A stretch of 64,000 nt of DNA from Nocardia bhagyanarayanae (GCF_006716565.1 NZ_VFPG01000002.1:372001-436000); one strand, 5' to 3'; positions 1-8,416 are shown, numbered from the stretch's first letter. Made by a program: numbers and translations. The notes: generated from the sequence alone by a model not told the origin.

Positions 1-1
1 G

Positions 2-181
2 GTAGCGCTGCCACGCAGTTGCTGGGCGAAACTGGTAGTCGATGAGGTTGCGAGTCAGCATCCGTCGTTGGTCAAGGATCGGAACCAAGCCTTGCGGAAG
101 GCCCGGGGAGTTGCCCGACACCACTACGGCGTGCTGAAACTGACCGACGCAGAACTCCAGTCGGAAATCAGTCTGAGATAG
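2..181 (+). CDS. C-terminal end of an unrecognised protein, cut by the window start
   Basis: An open frame without a start codon runs in from the left edge and stops with TAG, giving 59 residues of a protein C-terminus. The visible part is charged and probably helical (for example KLVVDEVASQHPSLVKDRNQ), with no motif I recognise. A perfect palindromic terminator begins one base after the stop, which supports a real gene end. Base composition is clearly less GC-rich than the holA region to the right, consistent with an acquired segment. Function unknown. Confidence 0.55.
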   Translation, partial: VALPRSCWAKLVVDEVASQHPSLVKDRNQALRKARGVARHHYGVLKLTDAELQSEISLR

Positions 182-217
182 AAAGTGGCGGGCACCTTCG
201 AAGGTGCCCGCCACTTT
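182..217. terminator. Perfect 36-bp palindromic terminator
   Basis: AAAGTGGCGGGCACCTT at 182-198 pairs with its exact reverse complement at 201-217 across a central CG, and the right arm ends in a T run. It directly follows the stop of the partial gene at 2-181, so it looks like an intrinsic terminator that could work in either direction. Confidence 0.85.
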
Positions 218-415
218 TGATGTAACAAAGCGGGGCTCTACTGCTTGAGCTATCGGTTTGGCGAGCCGCACCGATCGGGATATCAACCCCGAATCTCCAC
301 GCTTCTGTGGAACGCCCGGTTGCGAACCGGTAGGACCAAGTCCCGCTCCTGTCGAAAACGGTATCAGATGAGCACGTCGGCGGGGGTGTCGGTGGGGGAA
401 CGTAGGATCGCTGGC

Positions 416-497
416 GTGAGCGAACGCAGTGAGCGAACCATGTGTCGGCGCGCTTCGCGCACGCCGGGGCCGAGCGCTAGCGAGGCGCAGGCGTGAG
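416..497 (+). repeat. Intergenic repeat, copy 1, ending in a Shine-Dalgarno and GTG start
   Basis: This element matches 49537-49620 in order and in most bases. Both begin GTGAGCGA, continue through an AGCGAGCGAACC/AGTGAGCGAACC block and ATG, and end GAGG-N7-GTGAG. Here the terminal GAGG and GTG serve as ribosome binding site and start codon of holA. The first GTG at 416 opens a 26-codon frame whose TGA (494-496) overlaps the holA GTG (493-495), the layout of translational coupling. A -10-like TAGGAT (403-408) lies 7 bases before GTG 416, so the short frame could be leaderless. Confidence 0.7.
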
Positions 498-1464
498 CGA
501 ACGGTCTGCGGCGGTGCATCTGGTCCTCGGGGAGGAAGAGCTGTTGATCGAGCGCGCGGTGGCGGGGATTACCGCGCAGGTCAGGGCGGGGGCGCCGGAT
601 CCGGAGGCGGTGCCGGTCGACCGGCTGCGGGCGGGGGACGCGAGTACCGCGGAGCTGGCGGAGCTGTTGAGCCCGTCGCTGTTCGCGGAGGACCGAGTGA
701 TCGTTCTGGAGTCGGCGGCGGAGGCGGGGAAGGACGCCGTCGCGGTGATCACGGAGGCCGCCGCGGATCCGCCCGACGGCGTGGTGCTGGTTGTGCTGCA
801 CTCGGGCGGCGGACGGGCCAAGGCGCTGGCGCCCGCGTTGCAGAAGGCCGGGGCGACGGTGCACAACTGCGCGAAGCTGACCAAGGCCGCCGAACGGGTG
901 GAGTTCGTGCGCGGCGAGTTCCGTGCCGCGGGGGTGCGGGTCGCGGGGGACGTCGTGCAGGTGGTTTTGGAGGCGGTCGGCTCGGACCTGCGTGAATTGG
1001 CCGCGGCCTGTTCGCAATTGGCGGCCGACACCGGCGGCAAGATCGACGTCGCGGCGGTGCGGCAGTACTACTCGGGCAAGGCGGAGGTGTCGGGATTCGA
1101 CGTGGCGGAGCTCGCCGTCGCGGGCGACCGGCCCGGCGCGATGGAGGCGCTGCGGTGGGCCAACGACCGCGGCGTTCCGCACGTGCTGCTCGCCGACGCG
1201 CTCGCCGATTCGGTGCACACCATCGCGCGGGTCGGTTCGGCAGGGCGCGGCGATCCGTTCAAGCTCGCCCAGCAGTTGGGCATGCCGCCCTGGAAGGTGA
1301 AGAAGGCGCAAGCCCAGGCGCGCGACTGGACCCCGGCCACCATCGGCTCGGCCATGCAAGTGGTCGCGACCTTGAACGCCGACGTGAAGGGCGGCGCAGC
1401 GGACTCCAGCTACGCCCTGGAACACGCACTCATGAGCATTCTCGACCTGCACGGCGCGGGCTGA
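493..1464 (+). CDS. holA: DNA polymerase III subunit delta
   Basis: HolA is the clamp-loader subunit that opens the beta sliding clamp during replication. The 323-residue product has the usual length and the three-part delta arrangement: an AAA-like N-terminal half beginning with the [16 protein letters not shown] segment, then helical domains ending in a conserved [10 protein letters not shown] segment. No Walker A is present, as expected for delta. The GTG start at 493 is preceded by GAGG seven bases upstream, both supplied by an intergenic repeat. Position next to rpsT and lepA genes matches mycobacterial genomes (Rv2413c neighbourhood). It is separated from the downstream LCP gene by 61 bases. 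Confidence 0.93.
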   Translation: MSERSAAVHLVLGEEELLIERAVAGITAQVRAGAPDPEAVPVDRLRAGDASTAELAELLSPSLFAEDRVIVLESAAEAGKDAVAVITEAAADPPDGVVLVVLHSGGGRAKALAPALQKAGATVHNCAKLTKAAERVEFVRGEFRAAGVRVAGDVVQVVLEAVGSDLRELAAACSQLAADTGGKIDVAAVRQYYSGKAEVSGFDVAELAVAGDRPGAMEALRWANDRGVPHVLLADALADSVHTIARVGSAGRGDPFKLAQQLGMPPWKVKKAQAQARDWTPATIGSAMQVVATLNADVKGGAADSSYALEHALMSILDLHGAG

Positions 1465-1525
1465 CCAGAGATCTACCCTCAATCGGCAAATAGTTAGTTA
1501 CCTGATCCGTGTCAAACTGGATTGG

Positions 1526-3109
1526 GTGGACGAGCCAACAGCGCGAGTTCCCCGCACGGGCGATTCCGGACGCTCCGGACGACGTCGTGCGATCGGTGGC
1601 GCGCACCGGCGACCGACCCCGCGGCGCCGCGACATCGCCCGCACCGTGGCGAAGGTGGTCGCGGGCGGACTGTCGGCGCTGGTCCTTGCGGGCACCGCGG
1701 TGGGCTGGACCACCGAGAACGGCTTCGACGACGGCTTCGGCCGCTCCCACGCCCTGGATGACGACGCGCCGCGATCGCTCGACGGCGCGATGAACATCCT
1801 GCTGATCGGCCTCGACACCCGAAAAGACCAGAACGGCAACGACCTCCCGCAAGAAATACTCGATCAGCTGCACGCGGGGGACAGCGACCAGGGCGGCTAC
1901 AACGCCAACACGCTGATCCTGGTGCACATCCCCGCCGACCTGAAGAAGATCACCGCGGTCTCCATTCCGCGCGACAACTACGTAGCCGTCTCCGGCATCC
2001 CGGGCTACACGCACATGAAGATCAAGGAGGCGTACGGCCTGAAGAAGGCCGTGGTGCAGGAGCGACTGGAGGCCCAGGGCGTGACCGACCGCGCGAAGCT
2101 GGAGCACGCGGGCCGGGAGGCGGGCCGCGCCGCCATCGTGCAGGCCGTGCGCAATCTGACCGGCGTTCCGATCGACCGGTTCGCCGAGATCACCCTCGCC
2201 GGCTTCTACGACCTGGCCAAGGCGCTCAACGGGGTCGAGGTGTGCCTGCGCAAGCCGGTCCAAGATCTCGAATACTCCGGCGCCGATTTCCCCGCCGGTC
2301 GCCAGCGCTTGGATCCGGCCCAGTCGCTGGCCTTCGTTCGTCAGCGTCACGGCCTGGAGAACGGCGATCTGGACCGCACGCACCGGCAGCAGGCCTTCCT
2401 CACCTCGGTCGCCAAGGAGTTGCGCAACGCGGGTACGTTCACCGACGTCGGCAAGCTCTCGGCCCTGATGGACGTCGCGCACCGCAATATCGTGCTCTCC
2501 GATGGCTGGAACCTCGTCGACCTCCTGCGCACCGTCGGCTCCGCCGCGAGCCCCACCGTCGAGTTCCGCACCCTGCCGGTGCTGCGCTACGACGTGATCA
2601 ACGGGCAGGATGTGAACATCATCGACCCCGCCGCCATCCGCCGGGAGGTGCGCCGCGCCTTCGGCGAGCCCGAGCCGACCGCGCCGCAGCGGCCGTCCAG
2701 CACCGTCGACGTGTTCGACGCCGGAAGCGAAGAGGGTTACGCCGCAAAGGTTTCCACCGCGCTGACCGGTCGCGGCTACCGCAAGGGGTCGGTCGGCCAC
2801 GCCGCGTCCTCCGACGGCTGGACCTCGGCCGTGTACTACGGTCCGGGCGACGAGGCCGAAGCCGCCCGCCTCGCGGACACCCTCGGCCTCCCCGTCATCG
2901 AGTCCGTGACCGTGCCCGAGGGCCGCATCAGAGTCGTGCTCGGCTCGGACTTCACCATGCCCCCGGCCCTGACCGGCGCGTCGACCACCGCCACAGCGAC
3001 GCCGACCACCAGGCTCACCCCGACCACCCAGGCCCCGACCGCCACGCCGGACGTCGGCAAACCGGTGGACGCCACCATCACCGGCAACGACATCCCCTGT
3101 GTGAACTAG
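1526..3109 (+). CDS. LytR-CpsA-Psr family cell-wall ligase with LytR_C domain
   Basis: LCP proteins transfer lipid-linked glycopolymers to peptidoglycan outside the membrane; in mycolata this links arabinogalactan to the wall. The 527-residue product has a short basic cytoplasmic N-terminus, one membrane segment around residues 50-70, an LCP catalytic domain at about 88-300 and a LytR_C domain at about 395-475, then a Thr/Pro-rich tail. Visible LCP signatures are GLDTRKD, TLILVHIPAD, SIPRDNYV and the DRTHRQQ block with its conserved Asp and Arg. The GTG start gives an Arg-rich leader before the membrane helix. No operon partner is evident; 61 bases separate it from holA. The exact glycopolymer is inferred, not shown. 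Confidence 0.88.
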   Translation: MDEPTARVPRTGDSGRSGRRRAIGGAHRRPTPRRRDIARTVAKVVAGGLSALVLAGTAVGWTTENGFDDGFGRSHALDDDAPRSLDGAMNILLIGLDTRKDQNGNDLPQEILDQLHAGDSDQGGYNANTLILVHIPADLKKITAVSIPRDNYVAVSGIPGYTHMKIKEAYGLKKAVVQERLEAQGVTDRAKLEHAGREAGRAAIVQAVRNLTGVPIDRFAEITLAGFYDLAKALNGVEVCLRKPVQDLEYSGADFPAGRQRLDPAQSLAFVRQRHGLENGDLDRTHRQQAFLTSVAKELRNAGTFTDVGKLSALMDVAHRNIVLSDGWNLVDLLRTVGSAASPTVEFRTLPVLRYDVINGQDVNIIDPAAIRREVRRAFGEPEPTAPQRPSSTVDVFDAGSEEGYAAKVSTALTGRGYRKGSVGHAASSDGWTSAVYYGPGDEAEAARLADTLGLPVIESVTVPEGRIRVVLGSDFTMPPALTGASTTATATPTTRLTPTTQAPTATPDVGKPVDATITGNDIPCVN

Positions 3110-3171
3110 CCTCCAAGACAGCGCTTTTCGTTACCGCAGGTTCAGCGGCGACTCGGACTGGCGCGAAAAGG

Positions 3172-3288
3172 GCCCTCGGACTGCGCGCCCGCCGTGCGCG
3201 CTTGCACCCCGAGGACGTCGGCCTCCCGGTCCGTCGGCAGGTTCGCCGCACGCCGGGGCTGCGCCGCGAGGAGGTGGCCTGGCCGGGG
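3172..3288 (+). pseudogene. Remnant of an XRE/MmyB-type transcriptional regulator
   Basis: A 39-codon stretch carries the N-terminal signature of helix-turn-helix regulators of the MmyB-like type: LRARRARLHPEDVGLP, then RRTPGLRREEVA. Family members continue with LLAGVS and a further 200 or so residues. Here the match stops after EEVA, there is no nearby start codon with a ribosome binding site, and the rest of the gene is missing. It lies between the LCP gene and a convergent TetR gene. Best read as the leftover of a deleted regulator gene. Confidence 0.7.
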
Positions 3289-3322
3289 ACACGGCGTCCA
3301 GCGCGGACGGATGTCCACGCGG

Positions 3323-4069
3323 TCAGTGGTCAGCCGCGAGACGGTCCAGCCACTCTCGAAGGAGGTGTTGCTCGGCGGTGGTGAGTGTCGTTTCGTCGGG
3401 GAGGGTGGCGCGGAGGGCGCGGGCCGCGCCGGCCGGGCCGGTGTCCTGGATGGCCGGGCGTTCGTTGGTGACGGCGGTGACCATGGCCTCTCGGAGGGCG
3501 GTGAGCAGGGCCGGGTCGCGGTCGGCTTCCGGGAGGGACAGCCACGTCAAGACCGCGCCCCGGGCTGTGGCGTGGATGATCCCGGCCGCGAGTTGCTCGT
3601 CTACACGTAACCAGCCGCCTGCGGCGAGGCGGCGGATCCGTCCCCGCAGGATCTTCAGTCCGGCCTGGAATGCGGCCGACTTGGTGCCGGCGGGTTCGCT
3701 GTACATGAGGGTGTAGAGCGCGGGGTTGGACAGGCCGAACTCGACCGCGAGGTCCCACCCGGCCCGGAGGTCTTCGATGAGGTCGGCGGGGTTTGGGTCG
3801 ACGTGTTTGCCGGCGAGGAATTTCGCGAAACCGTACTCCGCCACCGCTTCCAGCAGCCCGTCCTTGTCGCCGAACAGCCGGTAGATCGCCGGTGGTTGCA
3901 ACCCTGCTGCGTCGGCGACTGCGCGAGTGGTCACCGCGTCCCGACCCGCACGCTCGAGCAGGTCGGCGGCAGCTTCGATGACGCGCTGCCGGTGCTGTTC
4001 GCGAGCCGACGCCGTGTCGTCGGGTTCGACGGTCGTCGTGCCGTTCCTGCGTGGCGTGGGCCGTGTCAT
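3323..4069 (-). CDS. TetR family transcriptional regulator
   Basis: The 248-residue product has a standard TetR N-terminal DNA-binding domain at about residues 27-73, with TTRAVADAAGLQPPAIYRLFGDKDGLLEAV covering the helix-turn-helix and the following helix. The C-terminal ligand-binding half is Ala- and Leu-rich and belongs to no subfamily I can name. It is transcribed away from an NmrA-type oxidoreductase gene 87 bases off, with repeat-rich DNA between them, so it probably represses that gene and itself. The effector is unknown. Confidence 0.88.
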   Translation of the reverse strand: MTRPTPRRNGTTTVEPDDTASAREQHRQRVIEAAADLLERAGRDAVTTRAVADAAGLQPPAIYRLFGDKDGLLEAVAEYGFAKFLAGKHVDPNPADLIEDLRAGWDLAVEFGLSNPALYTLMYSEPAGTKSAAFQAGLKILRGRIRRLAAGGWLRVDEQLAAGIIHATARGAVLTWLSLPEADRDPALLTALREAMVTAVTNERPAIQDTGPAGAARALRATLPDETTLTTAEQHLLREWLDRLAADH

Positions 4070-4089
4070 GAATCAACGATAACGCTTGA

Positions 4090-4138
4090 CTGTTTCCAAC
4101 GAAAGTATCACTGTTAACGTGTTAACGTTTCCAATGGA
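4090..4138. promoter_or_regulatory. Candidate operator between tetR and NmrA-type gene
   Basis: The AT-rich spacer holds two copies of GTTTCCAA about 37 bases apart, a doubled GTTAAC separated by two bases, and the odd palindrome TTCCA-A-TGGAA. Such repeated and inverted sequence between divergent genes is typical of TetR operators. Which repeat is bound cannot be decided by eye. Confidence 0.5.
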
Positions 4139-4156
4139 ATCAGGATGGAGAACAGC

Positions 4157-5020
4157 ATGATCATCGTGACCGGAGCCACCGGGCTACTGGGCCGTCGGAT
4201 TGTCGAGAGCCTGCTGATGCGAGTGCCCGCCGACCAAGTGGGTGTGAGCGTCCGCGACCCGCGAAAGGCGCAGGACCTGGCCGACCGCGGAGTACGGGTG
4301 CGACAGGGCAGCTTCACCGACCCGGACAGCCTGTCCCACGCTTTCGAAGGTGCAAGCCAGGTGCTCATCGTGTCGGTCGACAAGCTCGGCGCCGAAGCCA
4401 TCCGGCAGCACCGGGCGGCCATCGACGGTGCCGTCGCGGTCGGCGCACGCCGCATCCTCTACACCAGCCATATGGGCGCCGGGCCGGCCTCGCGGTTCGA
4501 GCCCTGCCGCGACCACGCCGCCGACGAGGAGATGCTGAAGGCCTGCGGCGTGCCGTTCACCTCGCTCCGCAACGGGTTTTACGCCGCCAGCGCACTGCGG
4601 TTTTTCGGACAGGCCGCCGAGACCGGACAGCTCGTGTTGCCCGCCGATGGGGCGGTGAGCTGGACCGCGCATGCCGACCTCGCAGATGCGGCCGCGGCGA
4701 TCCTTGCCGAGGAAGGCCGATTCGACGGTCCCACACCGCCATTGACCGCTGCCCGGGCCATCGACTTCGACGAGGTTACCGCCATCGCCGCCGAGCTCAC
4801 GGGCCGAACCATCAAGCGCGTCACCGTATCCGACGAGGAATTCCGGCAACAGATGGCGGGCTACGGGGTCCCGGCCGAGCAGGCGGACCTGATGGTGGAC
4901 ATCTTCGCCGCCAGCCGAGCCGGTGAATTCGCCGCGGTCGACCCGACATTGGCGAAGTTGATCGGCCGCGAGCCGATCAGCTTCGATACGGTTCTGCGCG
5001 AGGCGTTGTCGGCGAGCTGA
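4157..5020 (+). CDS. NmrA/QorB-like NAD(P)H-binding oxidoreductase
   Basis: The 287-residue product is an atypical short-chain dehydrogenase of the NmrA/quinone oxidoreductase 2 type. The N-terminus IIVTGATGLLGRRIVESLL is the Rossmann glycine motif GxxGxxG. The YTSHMGAG region and the absence of a YxxxK catalytic pair suit NmrA-like proteins, which may be quinone or aldehyde reductases or redox sensors. I place the start at ATG 4157 because GGAG (4147-4150) sits six bases upstream; an earlier ATG at 4145 would use the same bases as coding sequence. Divergent from a TetR gene, which likely controls it. Confidence 0.85.
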   Translation: MIIVTGATGLLGRRIVESLLMRVPADQVGVSVRDPRKAQDLADRGVRVRQGSFTDPDSLSHAFEGASQVLIVSVDKLGAEAIRQHRAAIDGAVAVGARRILYTSHMGAGPASRFEPCRDHAADEEMLKACGVPFTSLRNGFYAASALRFFGQAAETGQLVLPADGAVSWTAHADLADAAAAILAEEGRFDGPTPPLTAARAIDFDEVTAIAAELTGRTIKRVTVSDEEFRQQMAGYGVPAEQADLMVDIFAASRAGEFAAVDPTLAKLIGREPISFDTVLREALSAS

Positions 5021-5081
5021 TTGCTCTGCGCACCCACTCCTCTGGGGCGGCCAAACGCACCATATTGCCGATGAGCGGATG

Positions 5082-5480
5082 TCAACCGGCGAACTTCGCG
5101 GCGGCCTGCGCGGTGACCGGGGTGAAGAGGTTGATCAGGTTGCCGTCGGGGTCGCGAAACAGCAAAGACCGGTTCCCCCACGGCATCGTCGTGGGCTCGT
5201 TGACGAAATCCTCGACCGTATCTCGCAACCGCCGGTAATCGGCATCGACGTCGGGGACCAAGAATTCGAGGATCGCGGTGTGATTGTCGGCTGGGTGCGC
5301 GCTGCCCGCGGCGAACAGCGCCACGGTGCGGGTGCTTCCGATCGCGAGGGTGCCGGCCGGTGTGACGATTTCGGCGAAATCCGGTGTAGCCCAGTTTGCT
5401 TCGACGCCGGTCACGTGCTGATAGAAACTGACCAGCCGCTGGATGTCGTCGGTGATCAGACGGATCGAGACGAGCTTCAT
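5082..5480 (-). CDS. VOC family (glyoxalase/bleomycin-resistance fold) protein
   Basis: The 132-residue product is a single vicinal-oxygen-chelate domain: two beta-alpha-beta-beta-beta units, beginning MKLVSIRLITDDIQRLVSFY and ending with the typical FRDPDGNLINLF segment. Members bind a metal or a small molecule and act as dioxygenases, isomerases, glyoxalases or drug-binding proteins; the substrate is not evident. The start at 5480 is chosen because AGGAG lies eight bases upstream; an upstream ATG at 5597 would overlap the divergent WYL gene. It forms a divergent pair with that regulator. Confidence 0.87.
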   Translation of the reverse strand: MKLVSIRLITDDIQRLVSFYQHVTGVEANWATPDFAEIVTPAGTLAIGSTRTVALFAAGSAHPADNHTAILEFLVPDVDADYRRLRDTVEDFVNEPTTMPWGNRSLLFRDPDGNLINLFTPVTAQAAAKFAG

Positions 5481-5540
5481 TGGGTGCTCCTGCTGTCGGA
5501 TGAGGCGGAGGTTCCACCGCCGCACGCCACGGTAGAGCCG

Positions 5541-5565
5541 ATACCGGACAGTTTCCGCCCGGTAT
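5541..5565. promoter_or_regulatory. Inverted repeat ATACCGG-N11-CCGGTAT, candidate WYL operator
   Basis: Perfect 7-base arms at 5541-5547 and 5559-5565 lie in the 103-base spacer between the VOC gene and the WYL-regulator gene. The right arm ends 18 bases before the regulator start. Position and symmetry suggest the regulator binds here to control itself and the VOC gene. Confidence 0.55.
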
Positions 5566-5583
5566 GGATGCGAGAATTTCCCG

Positions 5584-6597
5584 ATGACGCGCCCCACCGC
5601 CCGAGTGCTGGCCCTGCTCGAGCTGTTGCAGACCGGCGGTACTCATACCGTCGGCGAACTCGCCGGACGGCTCGGCGTCGATGAACGCACCGTCAGGCGA
5701 TACGTCACACATCTCACCGATCTGGATATCCCGGTCCGATCGGTGCGGGGCCGCTACGGCGGCTACCGGCTCGCTCCCGGATACCGAATGCCACCGCTGA
5801 TGCTGACCGACGACGAGGCGGTGGCCGTGTTGCTCGGGCTCCTCACCAGCCGCGGCGCCGACCGGCCGACAGCGGCCGCCCGCGCAGCCGACAGCGCGAC
5901 GGCCAAACTCCGCCGCGTCCTACCCCCACGTCTGACGGCCCGGCTGGACGCACTGATCAACACCGTCGAATTCACCGCTGACGCGCGCCCGGAAGTGGTT
6001 GTCGAGACCGCCGTCCTGCTCCGGCTCGCCGAGGCCACCCGCGAGCACCGACCGGTCGAAATCGGGTACACCGACCGAAACGGGCGGTCCAGCCAACGCA
6101 CCGTGCACCCCTACGGGCTCGTCGACCACTCGGGCCGGTGGTATCTGACAGGGATGGACAGCAACAGCGCCGAACTACGCCAGTTCCGGCTGGACCGCAT
6201 CACCGCGGTGACCACACGACCCGGAACGTTCGCTCCGCCCACCGAATTCGAGCCAGCCGCTCATCTGCTGTCCGCATTGGCCAACGCGCCCTATCGGCAC
6301 GAGGTATCGATCCGAGTCCAGGGCACACTCACCCAGGTCCGCCCGCTGCTCCCTGCGACGATCGCGACCGTGCATGAGATCGACTCGCAACCCGCTGACA
6401 CCAACCCGTGGGTCCGCATCCGAATCCGCGCCGAACGACTCGACTGGATTCCCGCCCTGCTCGCCGGCCTGCACCGCCCCTTCATCATCGAGCACCCCGA
6501 CACACTCAACGACGCCGTACGCGACCTGGCCCGCCGACTCACCGCGGCCGCCGACGGCCGATACAAACCCATAGGTAGCAGCCCGGGCGCTCGGTAA
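5584..6597 (+). CDS. YafY/DeoR-like HTH regulator with WYL domain
   Basis: The 337-residue product has an N-terminal winged helix (residues about 5-60, with the recognition segment RLGVDERTVRRYVTHL), a linker and a WYL domain from about 140 to 220. The WYL domain includes the VHPYGLVDHSGRWYLTGMD block followed by the FRLDRITAV segment. WYL domains sense small ligands or nucleic acids; many members regulate a neighbouring gene. Divergence from a VOC gene with a perfect inverted repeat between them suggests local control. The ATG start overlaps no other gene. Confidence 0.88.
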   Translation: MTRPTARVLALLELLQTGGTHTVGELAGRLGVDERTVRRYVTHLTDLDIPVRSVRGRYGGYRLAPGYRMPPLMLTDDEAVAVLLGLLTSRGADRPTAAARAADSATAKLRRVLPPRLTARLDALINTVEFTADARPEVVVETAVLLRLAEATREHRPVEIGYTDRNGRSSQRTVHPYGLVDHSGRWYLTGMDSNSAELRQFRLDRITAVTTRPGTFAPPTEFEPAAHLLSALANAPYRHEVSIRVQGTLTQVRPLLPATIATVHEIDSQPADTNPWVRIRIRAERLDWIPALLAGLHRPFIIEHPDTLNDAVRDLARRLTAAADGRYKPIGSSPGAR

Positions 6598-6759
6598 TGA
6601 CTCCCCTTTCCAGCCACACCCGCACGGTAACCCGGCGGGCGCAAGCCATTAGCGAGCCACGCCAATACTGCTGACGGGCAGCCGCTTAGAGAGCCTCCCA
6701 CCGGGTACCTGGGACTGATCCTGGCCGGGACCAAGTCCTATCGCCAGTCTCGAGTAGCC

Positions 6760-7170
6760 GATTATGTGATGGTCCGTCTGCATCACACGGCTGACACTGC
6801 CATGAGCAACCGACATGGCCGTGTCCCCGCCCGGGGACTGATTTCGGCGCAGCCAGCCCGCGATCTGCTGCGGTGACCGGCGTTGGACCAGTTTCTCGGC
6901 CATCAGCGCCGCCGACCGGGGATCGCGCGACAGTTTCGTCGGTTTCGGGCGCACCGCCCACGCCGCTCGATCCGCCGGCATGGCCCGATGGACGAAGCGA
7001 CCGCCGCGTTCGGCGACCTCGCGGGAGATCGTCGATGGCGCTCGTCCCAGGCCGCGGGCGATACTGCGCGGCGAATCCCCGGCCGCCAATCCATGTGAGA
7101 TCTCTTCGCGTTCAGCCAGACTCACATGACGGCCGTGCGGCGGCGCGGGACGGGCCGGACGCAGCGGATC
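6760..7170 (-). pseudogene. Degenerate IS30 family transposase fragment
   Basis: Read on the minus strand, the segment contains the IS30 N-terminal signature SLAEREEISHGLAAGDSPRS, then GRAPSTISREVAERGG, ADRAAW, RPKPTKL and QRRSPQQIAGWLRR. The DDE catalytic domain is absent: after AMSVAHGSVSR (where active copies read VSHETIYR) the frame runs into unrelated sequence. There is no convincing start or terminal inverted repeat. This is an old, truncated insertion marking a site of past transposition between the WYL gene and the small gene before rpsT. Confidence 0.78.
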
Positions 7171-7317
7171 ATCATCTATCGGGCCGCCGACGCCGACTCG
7201 CAGGTGGCGTTGAACCGCCTGACGGCCGGAATCGCGGTAAGGGAGCCGCGCGCGGCGGAGCTGAGCCCGCCGAGCTGAGCTTGTAGAACCGAACTGTGGA
7301 ACCGGAGCGGCGAACGC

Positions 7318-7566
7318 TCACTCCGCCGGGGTGAACACCAACTCGTCGTCGTCCTCGTCCGACTCCTCGAATCGGCCTTCCCATTCGTCGTACACGGGCA
7401 CTTCGTCTTCCCGGGTCACGATCCACTCCAGCGAGTAACCACCGTCGTCGTCGGGGACCATGACGTTCTCGATCTTCAGGCCGAGCCCGAGCACCTCGGC
7501 GGCGCGGATGACCTCCGGAAGGTCCTCGCCTCTGACCACGGTCTGATTCGCGTACACGGTTACCAT
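7318..7566 (-). CDS. Small acidic hypothetical protein
   Basis: An 82-residue protein starting MVTVYANQTVV, with a short beta-rich N-terminus and a very acidic C-terminus containing EESDEDDDELVF. No known domain is recognised. I chose the ATG at 7566; a start ten codons upstream (7596) is possible, and neither has a strong ribosome binding site. It lies downstream of rpsT on the same strand, beyond a terminator-like hairpin, so it is probably transcribed separately. Confidence 0.6.
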   Translation of the reverse strand: MVTVYANQTVVRGEDLPEVIRAAEVLGLGLKIENVMVPDDDGGYSLEWIVTREDEVPVYDEWEGRFEESDEDDDELVFTPAE

Positions 7567-7652
7567 GCGCGGAATCGTAGCCCTCGACACCGACATCTCG
7601 GCTACGGTCCGGTGAACTCGTCGACGAAGCTCGGATTCGAAGCGGACACGAC

Positions 7653-7686
7653 AAAAGCCGCCGTGGTCGTCGAGGCCGCGGCGGCT
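7653..7686 (-). terminator. Terminator downstream of rpsT
   Basis: On the minus strand AGCCGCCGCGG is followed by a short loop and CCACGGCGGCTTTT, ending in a run of U. It lies 41 bases after the rpsT stop and fits an intrinsic terminator for that short transcript. Confidence 0.75.
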
Positions 7687-7727
7687 GGCGTCAGAAGAAT
7701 TCGGTCCCGGATACGGGGACCGGCGAA

Positions 7728-7991
7728 TCAGCCGAGCTTGTTGTAGGCCAGCGCGAGCGCCGACTTCTTGTTGGCGGCCTGGTTGGCGTGGATGACGCCC
7801 TTCGAGGCGGCCTTGTCCAGCTTGCGGCTGGCGAACTGGAGACGCTCGCCGGCCTGCTCCTTGTCACCGGCGGCAGCGGCTTCCCGGAAGCTGCGGATCG
7901 CGGTGCGCAGCGCGGACTTGACCGACTGGTTGCGCTTGCGCGCCGCCTCGTTGGTACGGATCCGCTTCATCTGGGACTTGATGTTGGCCAC
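7728..7991 (-). CDS. rpsT: 30S ribosomal protein S20
   Basis: S20 is a helical primary rRNA-binding protein of the small subunit. The 87-residue product has the family signature: [20 protein letters not shown] at the N-terminus and [16 protein letters not shown] near the C-terminus. The GTG start at 7991 has GAGGA upstream at a good distance; longer in-frame extensions have no family similarity. It is a single-gene unit with its own terminator, divergent from the aquaporin gene. Confidence 0.97.
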   Translation of the reverse strand: MANIKSQMKRIRTNEAARKRNQSVKSALRTAIRSFREAAAAGDKEQAGERLQFASRKLDKAASKGVIHANQAANKKSALALAYNKLG

Positions 7992-8416
7992 GCCTGTTTC
8001 CTCGTGTTCCTGTCGCTGAGTGGTATGTACTGAGAAGTCTTGCGCGTGCGACACGCCCGATGTGAACGGGTATCGCGACGCCGAAGATCGAGGGTACCAG
8101 CCGCCGCGCGGCACACGAAATCGCCGCGTCGGGGTCCGTTCACCGGTGCCGACCGTGAACGGACCGCGAGGGCGGGGCGACCACAACGGACGAGCAACCT
8201 CGGGGCATTCCTTTTCGCTGTCCGGTCGCGAGGGCCCGCTCGGCCTGCGAGACCCGGAAGTCGCCGCACTCGTCGCGGATGCGAAGTCGTTGTAGAGAGC
8301 ACCCGTCTGGCGTAGCGTCCCCACTGCAAGCACCGTTTGATCTTGAATGGTCGGATTTCGCAGCAATACCTCGTCTACCGGTAGCAATGGCTCGAGATGG
8401 CGGAAGGTGTGTCTGT
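7992..8416. other. 425-bp divergent intergenic region between rpsT and aqpZ
   Basis: No gene is supported here although several frames stay open because of high GC. It should hold the rpsT promoter and the aquaporin promoter. A 10-base palindrome CTACCGGTAG at 8375-8384 sits 33 bases before the aquaporin start and could be an operator. No clear -35/-10 pair was picked out. Confidence 0.5.

Noticed and set aside
236..340. tRNA-like fragments on the minus strand (D-arm-like AGCTCAAGCAGTAGAGC and T-arm-like CCGGTTCGCAACCGG)
   Set aside because: The two motifs cannot be joined into one cloverleaf: acceptor and anticodon stems do not pair and spacing is wrong.
6649..7125. Functional IS30 transposase
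   Set aside because: The catalytic DDE part is absent and the C-terminal 50 residues are unrelated to the family.
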